In this document: positions 24,678-33,216 of the stretch, in pieces
Layout of the letters: the number at the start of each line of letters is the position of its first letter
Numbering within the stretch: the stretch's first letter is position 1
Assembly (NCBI GenBank): GCA_013214355.1
Contig: JABSSL010000113.1
Location: 1-39,038, forward strand
Length of the DNA: 39,038 bases
Source of the DNA: Saprospiraceae bacterium
GTDB taxonomy: Bacteria; Bacteroidota; Bacteroidia; Chitinophagales; Saprospiraceae
Reading direction: 5' to 3'
The notes under the pieces: model-generated
Seen by the model: the letters and a program-made list of their open reading frames with translations, nothing else
Database searches by the model: none
Told to the model about the DNA's origin: nothing
Translations under genes and position numbers: made by a program

Positions 24678-25379
24678 ATGAATATGGAAGCAAAAGAAAA
24701 GCCAAGGCTGGCCCGATTAACGGCTATTATCACACAGCTACAGTCCAAACGACTGGTCACAGCCAAGTACTTAGCAGAGAAGCACAAGGTAAGTGTCCGG
24801 ACGATTTACCGAGATATTCGTACACTCGAAAAATCAGGCATCCCCATCATCACCGAAGAGGGCAAGGGTTTTTCCATTATGGAGGGGTATCACCTCCCTC
24901 CGGTGATTTTTACAGAAGACGAAGCGAATGCTTTGATTACGATGGAGCTGCTTGCTAGTAAAAACAAAGATCAATCCCTCACAGATAATGTCTCTAGCGC
25001 TATTGAAAAGATAAAGTCTATCTTAAGATATTCACAGAAGGGTAATGCGGACTTACTGTCCGAACGCGTCTACTTTGGAGGCAACAACGAGCTAGAGCGA
25101 TCCAGTAACAACTTGATGCAGATCCAGTCCGCCATTATCCACTTCAGGCTCTTGAAGATTGAATATTTGTCCACCGAACAAAAGCGGACCATCCGGACCG
25201 TTGAACCCTTCGCGGTCTACAGCAACAAAGGAAACTTCCTACTCATCGCCTTTTGTAGATTGAGAGATGATTTCCGCGCTTTTAGAATAGATTTTATTGA
25301 GAAACTCAGCCCGCTGGAGGAGACTTTCACCGCCCATAATATGACGATTCAAGATTATTCTGAAGAATATGTGAAATAG
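24678..25379 (+). CDS. WYL-domain transcriptional regulator (YafY-like)
   Basis: A 233-residue regulator. Residues about 10-70 are a winged HTH_11 domain (ARLTAIITQLQSKRLVTAKYL, VSVRTIYRDIRTLEKSGIPI, EEGKGFSI), the pattern of the YafY/DeoR-like group. The middle (75-140) is the linker with FTEDEANALITMELLAS. The C-terminal WYL domain (about 145-215) reads IEYLSTEQKRTIRTVEPFAV and YSNKGNFLLIAFCRLRDDF, followed by FRIDFIEKLSPLEE, where Y-S-N-K-G-N-F-L-L takes the place of the name-giving W-Y-L. WYL domains bind nucleotides or other small ligands. ATG 24678 is used (ATG 24684 is an alternative). The gene is immediately upstream of a DUF4345 gene whose promoter region carries a palindrome. Confidence 0.92.
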   Translation: MNMEAKEKPRLARLTAIITQLQSKRLVTAKYLAEKHKVSVRTIYRDIRTLEKSGIPIITEEGKGFSIMEGYHLPPVIFTEDEANALITMELLASKNKDQSLTDNVSSAIEKIKSILRYSQKGNADLLSERVYFGGNNELERSSNNLMQIQSAIIHFRLLKIEYLSTEQKRTIRTVEPFAVYSNKGNFLLIAFCRLRDDFRAFRIDFIEKLSPLEETFTAHNMTIQDYSEEYVK

Positions 25380-25401
25380 TAGATACCTGCTAAACCACCC
25401 T

Positions 25402-25417
25402 TGACATACCTATGTCA
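25402..25417. promoter_or_regulatory. Palindromic operator candidate before the DUF4345 gene
   Basis: TGACATACCTATGTCA is a perfect inverted repeat with 7-bp arms and a CC centre. It lies just where a -33 element would lie, 11 bases ahead of the TAAGTTTG element. The preceding gene encodes a WYL regulator, which makes it the most likely binder. A repressor here would block RNA polymerase. Confidence 0.65.
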
Positions 25418-25428
25418 CGACCCCATTT

Positions 25429-25436
25429 TAAGTTTG
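25429..25436 (+). promoter_or_regulatory. Perfect TAnnTTTG promoter element for the DUF4345 gene
   Basis: TAAGTTTG exactly matches the Bacteroidota -7 consensus and lies 28 bases before the ATG at 25465. A TTG at 25401-25403 is further upstream than the usual -33 distance, so the operator palindrome overlaps the expected -33 region. Confidence 0.65.
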
Positions 25437-25464
25437 CTGCATAATCATAAAAACAGCAATAAAA

Positions 25465-25851
25465 ATGGAAATTTTAACAATCGTAACACTTGCTTTATCC
25501 GGACTGCTTTTATCCTTTGTTGGTGCATCTAGATTAAGAAATCCGATCAATGCCTACCTCAAGAATTCAGGCATTACACTCGCGAAAGAGGTTGATTTGT
25601 TGAATGAAATGAGAGGCGTGAGTGGGTTGATGCTCATGGGTGGAATACTCATCCTGTTAGGAATACTGCTACCTCAATTGACGTTTACTTCGCACGTTGT
25701 GGCTTCGCTGCTTTTTCTTGGTTTTGCTATTGGCCGAATTCTCAGCATGCGTGTAGATGGCCAGCCTAACAAGCAAATCGCTCAGGGCCTGATTTTTGAA
25801 CTGGTTTTCGGTGGGTTAAATGTAGTTTGTGTAATCCTCACCCAGTTTTGA
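25465..25851 (+). CDS. DUF4345-like integral membrane protein
   Basis: A 128-residue protein with four hydrophobic helices: about 2-21, 53-72, 76-92 and 108-126. Between the first two are RNPINAYLKNSG and EVDLLNEMRGVSG; the segment LLNEMRGVSGLMLMGG and the GFAIGRILSMRVDGQPN loop are the hallmarks of the DUF4345 family. Its function is unknown. In this phylum it often sits beside a regulator, as here (WYL protein 85 bases upstream), with a palindrome and a perfect -7 element between them, so its expression is probably controlled by that regulator. There is no signal peptide; it is an inner-membrane protein. Confidence 0.87.
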   Translation: MEILTIVTLALSGLLLSFVGASRLRNPINAYLKNSGITLAKEVDLLNEMRGVSGLMLMGGILILLGILLPQLTFTSHVVASLLFLGFAIGRILSMRVDGQPNKQIAQGLIFELVFGGLNVVCVILTQF

Positions 25852-26017
25852 TCTACGGGCAAGCCTGCTTTATGGTAGGATTCCTAAAGGATTTCGAGGC
25901 GCAAAGGGTATGGTGTTCATTGCCAGTGAGCAGGGGTGATGTCCCATACCCAGCAACGGCTCCATGATTATCGAAAGCTTGACCGTGCCTACCGAATTCT
26001 CACTGTATGCTAGGGTT

Positions 26018-26052
26018 GTTGTTAATGAATTCCCAATTAGTTGTTAATGAAT
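26018..26052. promoter_or_regulatory. Two 13-bp direct repeats at 22-bp spacing
   Basis: GTTGTTAATGAAT occurs at 26018-26030 and again at 26040-26052. The 22-bp period is two helical turns, placing both copies on one face of the helix, as for dimeric regulators of the LytTR or AraC type. It lies 83 bases before the ATG at 26135. Which protein binds, if any, is unknown. Confidence 0.5.
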
Positions 26053-26134
26053 GTAAACGGTAGTGCTACCTAAGGTTCAGGCTGGTACTTTAAATGGAGA
26101 AAACAATTCCATTTTGCCATTAAAAGCCAAGACC

Positions 26135-27271
26135 ATGAAGTACCGCATCCTCTTTTTGATAAGCTTCTTTTTGGGCCACGCTGCCTACAGTCAGCTATCC
26201 ATTAACCGGAACCTAAACCTTGAACTGGCAGATCGAGATAGTATAAAATCCGCTCTACTAGAAGAGTCGCTGATTGCTTTTTTAAGCGAAGCGCAAAATG
26301 GGACCTATTCTCATGCGTACGTAGATTCTCTTCACCAACAAGAGTATGAGTTCTTCTTTAATAAATTGGCAGGTATCGGTAAAAACAATAAGTCTCTATT
26401 CAATGATCCGATTATTCTAAAGTCCTATACACCGGATGGAGACACCTATTACATTACGGTGGCCTTTAGTGGGGTTAAAGATGATCGCCGCTTTATTTAT
26501 CAGATCACAGAATTCAAAACGGTACCCTATCAAGGTCATTACCGCTTCTATTGTCCATTCCAGGAGCGAACCGCTAATTTTAAACGTACAAAAATTAAGG
26601 ATGTCACTTACCACTACAGTGGGACCATCGATGAGCAGAAAGCGAATCAGTTTGCGAGCTTCAAAGAGGAGCTTTCTAACCTTACCCAAACACCAAAATT
26701 GCCTTTGGATTACTACTGTTTTGAAAGCTTAGATGAGCTGCTAAAATCCTATGGATTTCTGTACAGCGCTCGTCAATGTAATTTTTTGTGCTATGACTTA
26801 GGCTTTACGGATAATGGAGGGAAAATCTATCTAACCGGCACGAATAATGAAAACTATAGATTTGGATACATAGGGGACTATCTGTACGAGAACTTGGCCG
26901 ACCCGGAAAATATCTATTGGCCCTTTGTACAGGGGATTTCCACTTACTATGGCGGATACGGCTTGAGTTATGATAGCATGGAGGAATTGAAGCAGCAATT
27001 TAGGGCGGAACTAAAAAAGAATCCTTCCATTGATTTTTTGGAGGAGTTCCAGAAAGGAAGAAAATCCTCTATCAATCAGCACTTTTCCTATTATGTGATG
27101 AGCGCTTTTTTATGCGAAGAAACACTCAAAAGTAAAGGCTTCGATGGAGTGCTACAACTGCTTTATTCTGGCCAAGACGGGGAGCAGTTTTTTGATAAGC
27201 TTGAACAGGTTTTACATATCAATGAAAGTAACTTTCACGATACGATAGAAAGATTGATTAGGGAGGGGTGA
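26135..27271 (+). CDS. Exported protein resembling an HExxH-less gluzincin peptidase
   Basis: A 378-residue protein. The frame extends 24 codons further up, but ATG 26135 is chosen because it begins a good signal peptide (MKYRILFLISFFLGHAAYSQ). No family is recognised with certainty. The second half has the layout of peptidase-MA-like gluzincins: IYLTGTNNENY, a helix where HExxH would lie (FGYIGDYLYEN, about 243-253, without His), then FVQGISTYYGG (264-274) matching the usual W-x-x-E-G-x-A-x-Y-x-G-G, and a C-terminal helical segment ending ESNFHDTIERLIRE. The metal-binding His and the Glu of EG are absent, so if related it should be catalytically dead. Four Cys residues (about 140, 195, 215, 219) may matter structurally. 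This assignment is inference. Confidence 0.55.
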   Translation: MKYRILFLISFFLGHAAYSQLSINRNLNLELADRDSIKSALLEESLIAFLSEAQNGTYSHAYVDSLHQQEYEFFFNKLAGIGKNNKSLFNDPIILKSYTPDGDTYYITVAFSGVKDDRRFIYQITEFKTVPYQGHYRFYCPFQERTANFKRTKIKDVTYHYSGTIDEQKANQFASFKEELSNLTQTPKLPLDYYCFESLDELLKSYGFLYSARQCNFLCYDLGFTDNGGKIYLTGTNNENYRFGYIGDYLYENLADPENIYWPFVQGISTYYGGYGLSYDSMEELKQQFRAELKKNPSIDFLEEFQKGRKSSINQHFSYYVMSAFLCEETLKSKGFDGVLQLLYSGQDGEQFFDKLEQVLHINESNFHDTIERLIREG

Positions 27272-27425
27272 CGAGCTGCGTATGGCAGGAGTATTTAACC
27301 AGCATCCTTAAAGATCGACAATAGAGTGGCCCGTTAGCAAGGTGCTTTTGGCCTTTAAGTAAGATTGCAACCTCAATTGATTTTCTGCGTCTTTAGACAG
27401 CTAACCAGAATATCAATTTCTCTTC

Positions 27426-28526
27426 ATGGGTCACTTAATCAGTATTGTTTTTAGCGTAGGCTTTGCCTTATGTGCATTTATAATTTTTGGACTTTTTAAA
27501 AAAATAAAATCTGGACTTCCTCAGCGACTTTTGATTGTTTTTTGGGCATTCCTGCTCTTTATAATCCTCACCTACTACGCCGATTTACATCAAATAATAT
27601 GGCTATACGTTATAAGTTTTCCCTTTCTGAATCTGGCACAGGTCTTCCTCCCGGTACTGATATTCCTCTACTTGAAGTCTATTTTTTTTAAGCAGGATCG
27701 ATTCTTCCGGATGAATTTGATTCATCTGATACCAAGCCTGCTTTTTGCTTTGACTTATACCCTCCCCATACACGTAAATTATGTGTCAGATTCGATGGTG
27801 TTCTCCTATGTAGAGCGCATTGATACAGCCTATTTGACCTTGTATAAGGACATGTACGGTCTTCTCTATTTTGCTTTTTCGATCAGGTTGTTGCGTCAAG
27901 TAGAAGGGAAGTTGGTGCATATTTTCTCCGAAATATCAGAAGTGCAGTTTAAGTGGCTTTTCAAGTTTGTCTATACATTTTTCGGGGTGATTGCCTTAGA
28001 TTTTCTTTTCTCCTTGGCTGAATTTGTGGGGAGCTATAATGTTGAATGGGATGGCTATATCGTCGTCTTGGTACTCATTATATCCATATTTTATTTGGCT
28101 TATTACGGTGTCCAACAAGTGAGCCATTTTATTCCAGCCTTTCTGTTTGAGTCACCGCAGAAGAGAAAAATGGAATCTCAAGAATTCACAGCACTAGCTA
28201 TTCAGTTGAAGCAACTGATGGAAGAAGACAAACCTTACCTAACTCCAAATCTCTCTCTTAGAGAACTGGCAGAAAAGATGGGCACTTCAGACAAAACCTT
28301 ATCCATGATGATCAATAATCACCTTAAGGTAAGTTTTTATGATCTGGTAAATAGCTATCGGGTAGAAGAAGCCAAAGCAAGGCTAATCTCGGATGATCTT
28401 GAAAAATATACGGTCACTGGGATTGGGAAAATGTGCGGATTTAGTTCGAAAAGCAGTTTTTATCGAGTCTTTAAAAATGCAACAGGAATCACTCCACTCA
28501 ATTTCATAAAAAAGGAAAGAACCTAG
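27426..28526 (+). CDS. Membrane-anchored AraC-family regulator (7TM type)
   Basis: A 366-residue protein. Residues 1-240 hold about seven hydrophobic helices (for example 3-23, 34-53, 57-85, 97-115, 140-155, 180-200, 213-229). The C-terminal 105 residues are an AraC-type DNA-binding domain: YLTPNLSLRELAEKMGTSDK, TLSMMINNHLKVSFYDLVNS, YRVEEAKARLISDDL and VTGIGKMCGFSSKSSFYRVF with the ending TGITPLNFIKKER. Such proteins are common in Bacteroidota and are thought to sense a membrane-derived or lipophilic signal and act from the membrane. The downstream serine hydrolase gene (132 bases on) could be a target, but a possible terminator lies between. Confidence 0.93.
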   Translation: MGHLISIVFSVGFALCAFIIFGLFKKIKSGLPQRLLIVFWAFLLFIILTYYADLHQIIWLYVISFPFLNLAQVFLPVLIFLYLKSIFFKQDRFFRMNLIHLIPSLLFALTYTLPIHVNYVSDSMVFSYVERIDTAYLTLYKDMYGLLYFAFSIRLLRQVEGKLVHIFSEISEVQFKWLFKFVYTFFGVIALDFLFSLAEFVGSYNVEWDGYIVVLVLIISIFYLAYYGVQQVSHFIPAFLFESPQKRKMESQEFTALAIQLKQLMEEDKPYLTPNLSLRELAEKMGTSDKTLSMMINNHLKVSFYDLVNSYRVEEAKARLISDDLEKYTVTGIGKMCGFSSKSSFYRVFKNATGITPLNFIKKERT

Positions 28527-28574
28527 TCCCATCGGATGCATTGGGACTAATGGAACCTTGATTTTGTTTTTTCC
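28524..28574 (+). terminator. Probable intrinsic terminator after the AraC regulator
   Basis: TAGTCCCA (28524-28531, overlapping the stop codon) pairs with TGGGACTA (28542-28549) across a 10-nt loop, followed within nine bases by a T-rich run (TTGATTTTGTTTTTT). The stem is perfect and the T-tract is good. Confidence 0.55.
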
Positions 28575-28658
28575 TAGCCTCCCACTCACCAAATTGGGAG
28601 CGATAGAATTGATTGGTTTAAAAACTCAAAAATTGTCAGAGAAACAAACTCATACAGT

Positions 28659-30329
28659 ATGTATCAAAAATTCGTTTCGCTCCTATTATTTCTTTTGTTA
28701 ACTGGACTCCTGCAGGCTCAAGGATTAGATCAGCTATCGAAAAAGACTGATCAATTTTTCAATAAGTATCTGTCTGATGATAAACCAGGAGGCGCCGTAG
28801 TAGTCATTAAAGATGGTCAAGTAGTACATAAAAATACCTATGGACTAGCCGACTTTGAAAATAAAGTGCCGCTATCCACAAGCTCCGTATTTGATATAGC
28901 CTCCGTTTCAAAACAGTTCTTGGGCTACGCGGTAGCGCTTTTGGAGAAAGCCGGTAAGCTTTCCTTACAGGATGATGTAAAGACCTACATTCCCGAATTC
29001 CCAGATTTTGGTCATACCATCACTATCGGCCATTTGCTTTACCATCAGAGTGGCTTAAGGGATTGGCCATCCGCCATGAAGCTTGCAGGAGTCGGATTCG
29101 ATGATGTACTCAGCTTCGAGCAAATCCTATCTATGGTATACCGGCAGGAGGCCCTCAATTTTGTTCCGGGTTCTAGGTACATCTATTCCAATACGGGCTA
29201 CAACGTACTAGTTGAAGTGATCCAACGGATCACTAAGCAGCCGTTTAGAGCATGGACAACAGAAAAGATTTTCCAGCCCTTAGGGATGAAAAACACCTTT
29301 TTTAAAGACCGATTTGATGAATCGATTCCAAAAGAAGTGAAAAGCTACTTTAAAGAAGAGGATCAATACAAACGAAGTACCAATAGTTTGACGGCAATGG
29401 GATCTAGTTCTTTGCAAACGACAATAGACGATTTTGGCTTATGGTTGCAGCATCTTGATAGCGAAAATGCTAAAGATCTTATCGCCAAGATGCAGGTTCC
29501 TGGAACGATTACGACGGAGGCACCCGCTAACTATGCCTATGGCGTAGAAGTAGATACCTATTATGGTCTTAAGCGGGTGTATCATGATGGTGGCTGGGCG
29601 TCCTTCAATACTTATATGGCCTATTTTCCTGATGAGCATTTTTCGGTAGCGGTATTCTTAAATCATGAAAATTGGGTGGAAGGCTTCGTTCAGGAAGTGA
29701 TAGAGATCTATCTTAAAGATAAGTTTCAAGGAGATAAAGAAGGGCCTTGGTTTTATTACGAAGAGAAACCTAAAATATCGAAGGATCTCGACCTTGATCT
29801 TTCGCCATATACGGGAATTTATTATCTGGAAAAATACCTATCCTATCTCAACATCACGGAGGAAAAAGGAAAATTATATGTACAGGCAACTGGTGAAGAC
29901 AAGCAGTTGATGCAGGCGGTTTCCGCAACCCGATTTTGGGTAGACGCTTATAGCTCCTATATTTACTTTAATACAGATAAATCAGGGGATATAGAAAGTG
30001 TTACCTATCATAAGTCGCTTTGTGAGCGAAGGGATCTCATCCCCTCTAAGAACGTACTAGATCTTTCTTCCTATGAAGGTAATTACTACAGTCGGGAGTT
30101 GAATACCAGCTACCAGGTTGTATTGGAAGCTGGGCAGCTATACCTGTCAAATCTTAGAAATGGCCGGTTCCCATTGGAGCAAGTGTGGAAAGATGGTTTT
30201 ATCAACGATACGAACTATGCGCCGCTGGTTGATTTTCAAAGAAATGCAAAAGGAGAGATTATTTCCTTTATGGCATCCCAATTCAGAAGTAGGAATCAAG
30301 TATTTAGAAAGCAAGGCGTGAAGGATTAA
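28659..30329 (+). CDS. Exported serine hydrolase (beta-lactamase/class C type)
   Basis: A 556-residue protein with a Sec signal peptide (1-20, cleavage after LQA). Residues about 28-355 form a class C beta-lactamase/D-aminopeptidase/esterase-type domain: SVSK (82-85) gives nucleophile Ser82 and Lys85, YSN (176-178) is the second motif, and HDG (309-311) the third (an HxG in place of KTG). Strands GGAVVVIKDGQVV and the helix after SVSK (QFLGYAVALLEKAGKL) are typical. The last ~180 residues are a beta-rich extension (YTGIYYLEKYLSYLNI, YEGNYYSRELNTSYQVV), as often found in family members acting on peptides or esters. All catalytic residues are present, so it is likely active; substrate unknown. 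Confidence 0.93.
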   Translation: MYQKFVSLLLFLLLTGLLQAQGLDQLSKKTDQFFNKYLSDDKPGGAVVVIKDGQVVHKNTYGLADFENKVPLSTSSVFDIASVSKQFLGYAVALLEKAGKLSLQDDVKTYIPEFPDFGHTITIGHLLYHQSGLRDWPSAMKLAGVGFDDVLSFEQILSMVYRQEALNFVPGSRYIYSNTGYNVLVEVIQRITKQPFRAWTTEKIFQPLGMKNTFFKDRFDESIPKEVKSYFKEEDQYKRSTNSLTAMGSSSLQTTIDDFGLWLQHLDSENAKDLIAKMQVPGTITTEAPANYAYGVEVDTYYGLKRVYHDGGWASFNTYMAYFPDEHFSVAVFLNHENWVEGFVQEVIEIYLKDKFQGDKEGPWFYYEEKPKISKDLDLDLSPYTGIYYLEKYLSYLNITEEKGKLYVQATGEDKQLMQAVSATRFWVDAYSSYIYFNTDKSGDIESVTYHKSLCERRDLIPSKNVLDLSSYEGNYYSRELNTSYQVVLEAGQLYLSNLRNGRFPLEQVWKDGFINDTNYAPLVDFQRNAKGEIISFMASQFRSRNQVFRKQGVKD

Positions 30330-30461
30330 ATCTTTAAAGCATGTTGGTTGGTAAGGCGGTATAGCTACGGATTACTTCACTCCGGCAGTTTTCTTTTTGT
30401 AGGATTCAGGCGAAAATGGAGGTGAGCATGGAATGGATTTGGTAAAAGGGTGGGCTTAATT

Positions 30462-30650
30462 ATGAGCACCGCCCTCCTACTTGTCCTGCTAACCCTGATC
30501 ATGGGGTTTTCGGGCTTATCGATTGTTGTATTGCTCTGGCCTTGGATCAGAATACTCTTATTGGTTGGGCTGGTTTGTTGGATTATTCACTGGACAAAAG
30601 TATCTGCTTATCGGAAGACGCTTCTCGCGAATCCGGTGAAATTAGTTTGA
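30462..30650 (+). CDS. Possible small two-helix membrane protein
   Basis: A 62-residue frame (ATG 30462; an in-frame GTG at 30450 would add four residues). It is very hydrophobic over about residues 3-47 (LLLVLLTLIMGFSGLSIVVL, LWPWIRILLLVGLVCWII) with a basic tail (HWTKVSAYRKTLLANPVK), consistent with two membrane helices and a cytoplasmic end. No family is recognised. It stops before the 3' end of the convergent BASS gene. Short hydrophobic frames can occur by chance, so confidence is low. Confidence 0.4.
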   Translation: MSTALLLVLLTLIMGFSGLSIVVLLWPWIRILLLVGLVCWIIHWTKVSAYRKTLLANPVKLV

Positions 30651-30701
30651 AGCTATCTAAAAAAGCCTTCCGTCTTACCAGAAGTGGGAGCTGTAGATAC
30701 T

Positions 30702-31571
30702 TTAGGATTGTAGCTCCTTCTTTCTACCAAAGGTATACATGAAGTAACCGCCGGAAATGAACATGATCAATCCATAAATACCTGCTGGAATAGAAAGGGT
30801 AAAATTGGCCAAGACCGTTGAAGCAATGACTATGGCTAAAGTCCCATTCTGAATACCCGATTCTATGGCAATCGTTATTGCCTGCTTTTGCTCTAATTTG
30901 AAAAATTTGGCGCTGTAGTAGCCCACCAATAAGGTCAAAATATTTAAGGTAACCGTCGCTCCTCCAATCTGCGGAAAGTACTTAGCAATCGTTTCACGCT
31001 CGGTTATGATAATAGAGACTAGAATCACGAGAAATAGGACAGTAGAGAAAATTCTCACCGGTCTATCCATTCGCAAAGCAAAAGCTTCTCGACGAGATCG
31101 GATAAACATACCGATGGCGATAGGTATGATTACAATGACTAACACCTGCAGCAACATCCCCACCTCATCCACATCGACTACCTGCCCAGAATTACTAAAG
31201 TAACTGAAGGCAAAACCCACGTAAAGCGGTATGGTAACCAAGGTGATCAAGCTACTTACCGCCGTCAGCGATACAGATAGTGCCGTATCCCCCCGAGATA
31301 CGTGGCTAATTAAATTAGAGGTCACCCCCCCAGGACAAGCCGCCAACAACATCATGCCGATCGCCAACTCATTGGGTAAATTGAACAAATGACAAATCCC
31401 GAAACCAATTAAGGGCAAGAGAAGGATTTGATTCGCTAAGCCTATCAAAGTGGCTTTCGGGTATTTGAAAATTCGCCGAAAATCGTCTACGACCAGGGAT
31501 AAACCCATTCCCAGCATGATGACAAAGAGAGAGGCGGGCAAAAAGACATCAGTAAGAATTGATGATTCCAT
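30702..31571 (-). CDS. BASS-family (bile acid:sodium symporter-like) transporter
   Basis: A 289-residue inner-membrane protein on the minus strand, the only clear gene in that orientation. It has about nine hydrophobic segments. The BASS signatures are present: FVIMLGMGLSLVVDDFRRIF near the N terminus, LAACPGGVTSNLISHVSRGD (the crossover region of helix 4 with the conserved P-G-G), the AVSSLITLVTIPLY segment, and the second crossover AIESGIQNGTLAIVIAS. Family members are Na+-coupled transporters of bile acids, pantoate, pyruvate or other organic anions; the substrate cannot be told. It is divergent from the YD-repeat gene (31699) and convergent with the small frame at 30462. Its start ATG (complement of 31569-31571) is well supported. 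Confidence 0.93.
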   Translation of the reverse strand: MESSILTDVFLPASLFVIMLGMGLSLVVDDFRRIFKYPKATLIGLANQILLLPLIGFGICHLFNLPNELAIGMMLLAACPGGVTSNLISHVSRGDTALSVSLTAVSSLITLVTIPLYVGFAFSYFSNSGQVVDVDEVGMLLQVLVIVIIPIAIGMFIRSRREAFALRMDRPVRIFSTVLFLVILVSIIITERETIAKYFPQIGGATVTLNILTLLVGYYSAKFFKLEQKQAITIAIESGIQNGTLAIVIASTVLANFTLSIPAGIYGLIMFISGGYFMYTFGRKKELQS

Positions 31572-31698
31572 ACAGGCAGTGTTGGCTTTATTTGATCACT
31601 AATGTAGCTGTTTCATATGGATTTTCTTAGTCCTATTGCTTACCTTGTAAGCCATCCACAGTGCAGACAAAATCCATTTTCTTTAAGATGATACTTGT

Positions 31699-32637
31699 AT
31701 GGATAGTTCCCGTTTAAGATTCGCACTATTGACACTTACCTTTCCCATTTACTATGCTTTTTGCTCAGGCCTAGCAAGTCATAAAGGTCTGGAAGATCTA
31801 GAAAAATACGAGTTGATTGGAGCGGTTCAATACATGGAGGAAAAATTCTATTACCCTAAAGATCCTGCCGCTGTACCGGATTCAAGTCACTTTAATCTTG
31901 CTGAGGACTTTAGATTTTCAGGCAAGCAGCAAATGCACTTTAGTGAAAAGGGCTTGCTCGTGGAACACAAGTTCTTTCAGCCTACGTTCTTATCTTGGCA
32001 GATGTATTTTGATAGCTTAGGAGTCATTAAACACGGAACTTATTATAACGCTGAACAGGAAATAACAGAATATGTGAAATTAAGTTATGACCAAGCGGGA
32101 AATCCCCAACGACAGACGTGGTACAATAAGGACAGTATCAGCTTTAGAGCAAAGTTGTTCGTGTATAACGATAGGCGGCAAAAGCTAGAAGAAAAGTATG
32201 GGAACCAAAAAATCACCAAATTTACCTACAGCTATGACTCGGTAGGAAGAGAAATAGAGCGGAAAACGTATTTTGACGAGGTCTTATCAACAAAAAGAAT
32301 CAAGACCTATAATCGGAAAGGAAAATTGTCCACCCGATTGGCCTACAGGGCGGATGGAACCCTGCTGTGGGAAGAAAACTTCGAATATCGAGATAACAAG
32401 CTGTACCGAAAAAAGGTGTCCGATCATGCGAAAGCGGTAAGCCGAATCTATCAATATAATCCTTCAGGTCATCTCTCGGAAGTCAAAGTGCGAGGGCAGG
32501 GAGAGGAGGCTAAGGTCAAGAGATATGAGAAATGGATTTATCAATATGATGAGACTGGAAATTGGATACGCCGGATTCACTATCTGAATGGTGATTTACA
32601 AGAGGTGAAGACGAGAACAATCGAATACCGACAATGA
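31699..32637 (+). CDS. Exported YD-repeat-like protein
   Basis: A 312-residue protein with an N-terminal hydrophobic export signal (about 7-25). The body consists of imperfect YD/RHS-like or MORN-variant beta-strand repeats: YDQAGNPQRQTWYN, FTYSYDSVGREIERKTYF, KTYNRKGKLSTRLAYRADGT, FEYRDNKLYRKKV, IYQYNPSGHLSEVKV and IYQYDETGNWIRRIHY. Such repeats form an elongated beta structure. The protein is much smaller than RHS toxins and has no toxin-like tail, so it is not a polymorphic toxin. Small exported proteins of this kind are common in Bacteroidota, with no known function. It is followed after 70 bases by a DinB-family gene. Confidence 0.8.
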   Translation: MDSSRLRFALLTLTFPIYYAFCSGLASHKGLEDLEKYELIGAVQYMEEKFYYPKDPAAVPDSSHFNLAEDFRFSGKQQMHFSEKGLLVEHKFFQPTFLSWQMYFDSLGVIKHGTYYNAEQEITEYVKLSYDQAGNPQRQTWYNKDSISFRAKLFVYNDRRQKLEEKYGNQKITKFTYSYDSVGREIERKTYFDEVLSTKRIKTYNRKGKLSTRLAYRADGTLLWEENFEYRDNKLYRKKVSDHAKAVSRIYQYNPSGHLSEVKVRGQGEEAKVKRYEKWIYQYDETGNWIRRIHYLNGDLQEVKTRTIEYRQ

Positions 32638-32707
32638 CATTTTTTCCGAATTTGTAATATCGCTGAAAGGGAATACTAGTCAGCTCACAGGTAATTAACT
32701 CAAAGCA

Positions 32708-33205
32708 ATGCAAGGTGTAATAGAGCATATAATTAGACAATTGGTAAATAACCAAGAAGGTAAGGCTTGGATAGGACCCACTTATCAGCGTAAACTCAAG
32801 GACATTACGGACGAGAATGCCTTCACCAGACCCTTACCGGATTTACACAGCGTGGCAGAAATAATCTCACATTTAACGACCTGGCAGAAGGAAACCATTC
32901 TAAAGATTAGGACGGGGGAGGGGAGTCTGACGGATGACTGTGAAGAGAATTGGTATGCGAATGATAAGCTCCGGGAAAAGAAATGGGCCACGATTTGGAA
33001 GGAATACCAAGAAACTTTGGCGGAAATCATAGCTTTACTTCAAACCAAAGAGGACAGCTTTTTGCAAGAACAATACTATGACACCGATTTCAAAGGGAAT
33101 TATCCCTATTCCTTTGTCATCAATGGCATGCTACATCACAACCTGTATCACCTGGGCCAATTGGGGATCATTGTCAAATACTTAAAACTAGCCGGTAAGT
33201 ACTAA
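32708..33205 (+). CDS. DinB-superfamily protein
   Basis: A 165-residue four-helix-bundle protein of the DinB/YfiT-like group. The metal-binding histidines of the family are visible: His47 (with HSVAEIISHLTTWQ) and the pair His144/His148 in LHHNLYHLGQLG near the C terminus. Members bind a divalent metal and several are thiol transferases (bacillithiol or mycothiol S-transferase), while many are uncharacterised. It is followed by only 11 bases and then a quinone-reductase-like gene, and after a further 21 bases by an SDR gene, so the three are likely one operon for handling electrophiles or reactive small molecules (inference). Confidence 0.87.
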   Translation: MQGVIEHIIRQLVNNQEGKAWIGPTYQRKLKDITDENAFTRPLPDLHSVAEIISHLTTWQKETILKIRTGEGSLTDDCEENWYANDKLREKKWATIWKEYQETLAEIIALLQTKEDSFLQEQYYDTDFKGNYPYSFVINGMLHHNLYHLGQLGIIVKYLKLAGKY

Positions 33206-33216
33206 TTGAGTAAAGA

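Noticed and set aside
30542-30742. Second frame overlapping the small membrane protein
   Set aside because: Low-complexity, no hydrophobic or domain pattern, and runs into the 3' end of the convergent BASS gene.
31699-32637. RHS-type polymorphic toxin
   Set aside because: The YD-like protein is only 312 residues, with no core motif, toxin tail or immunity gene beside it.
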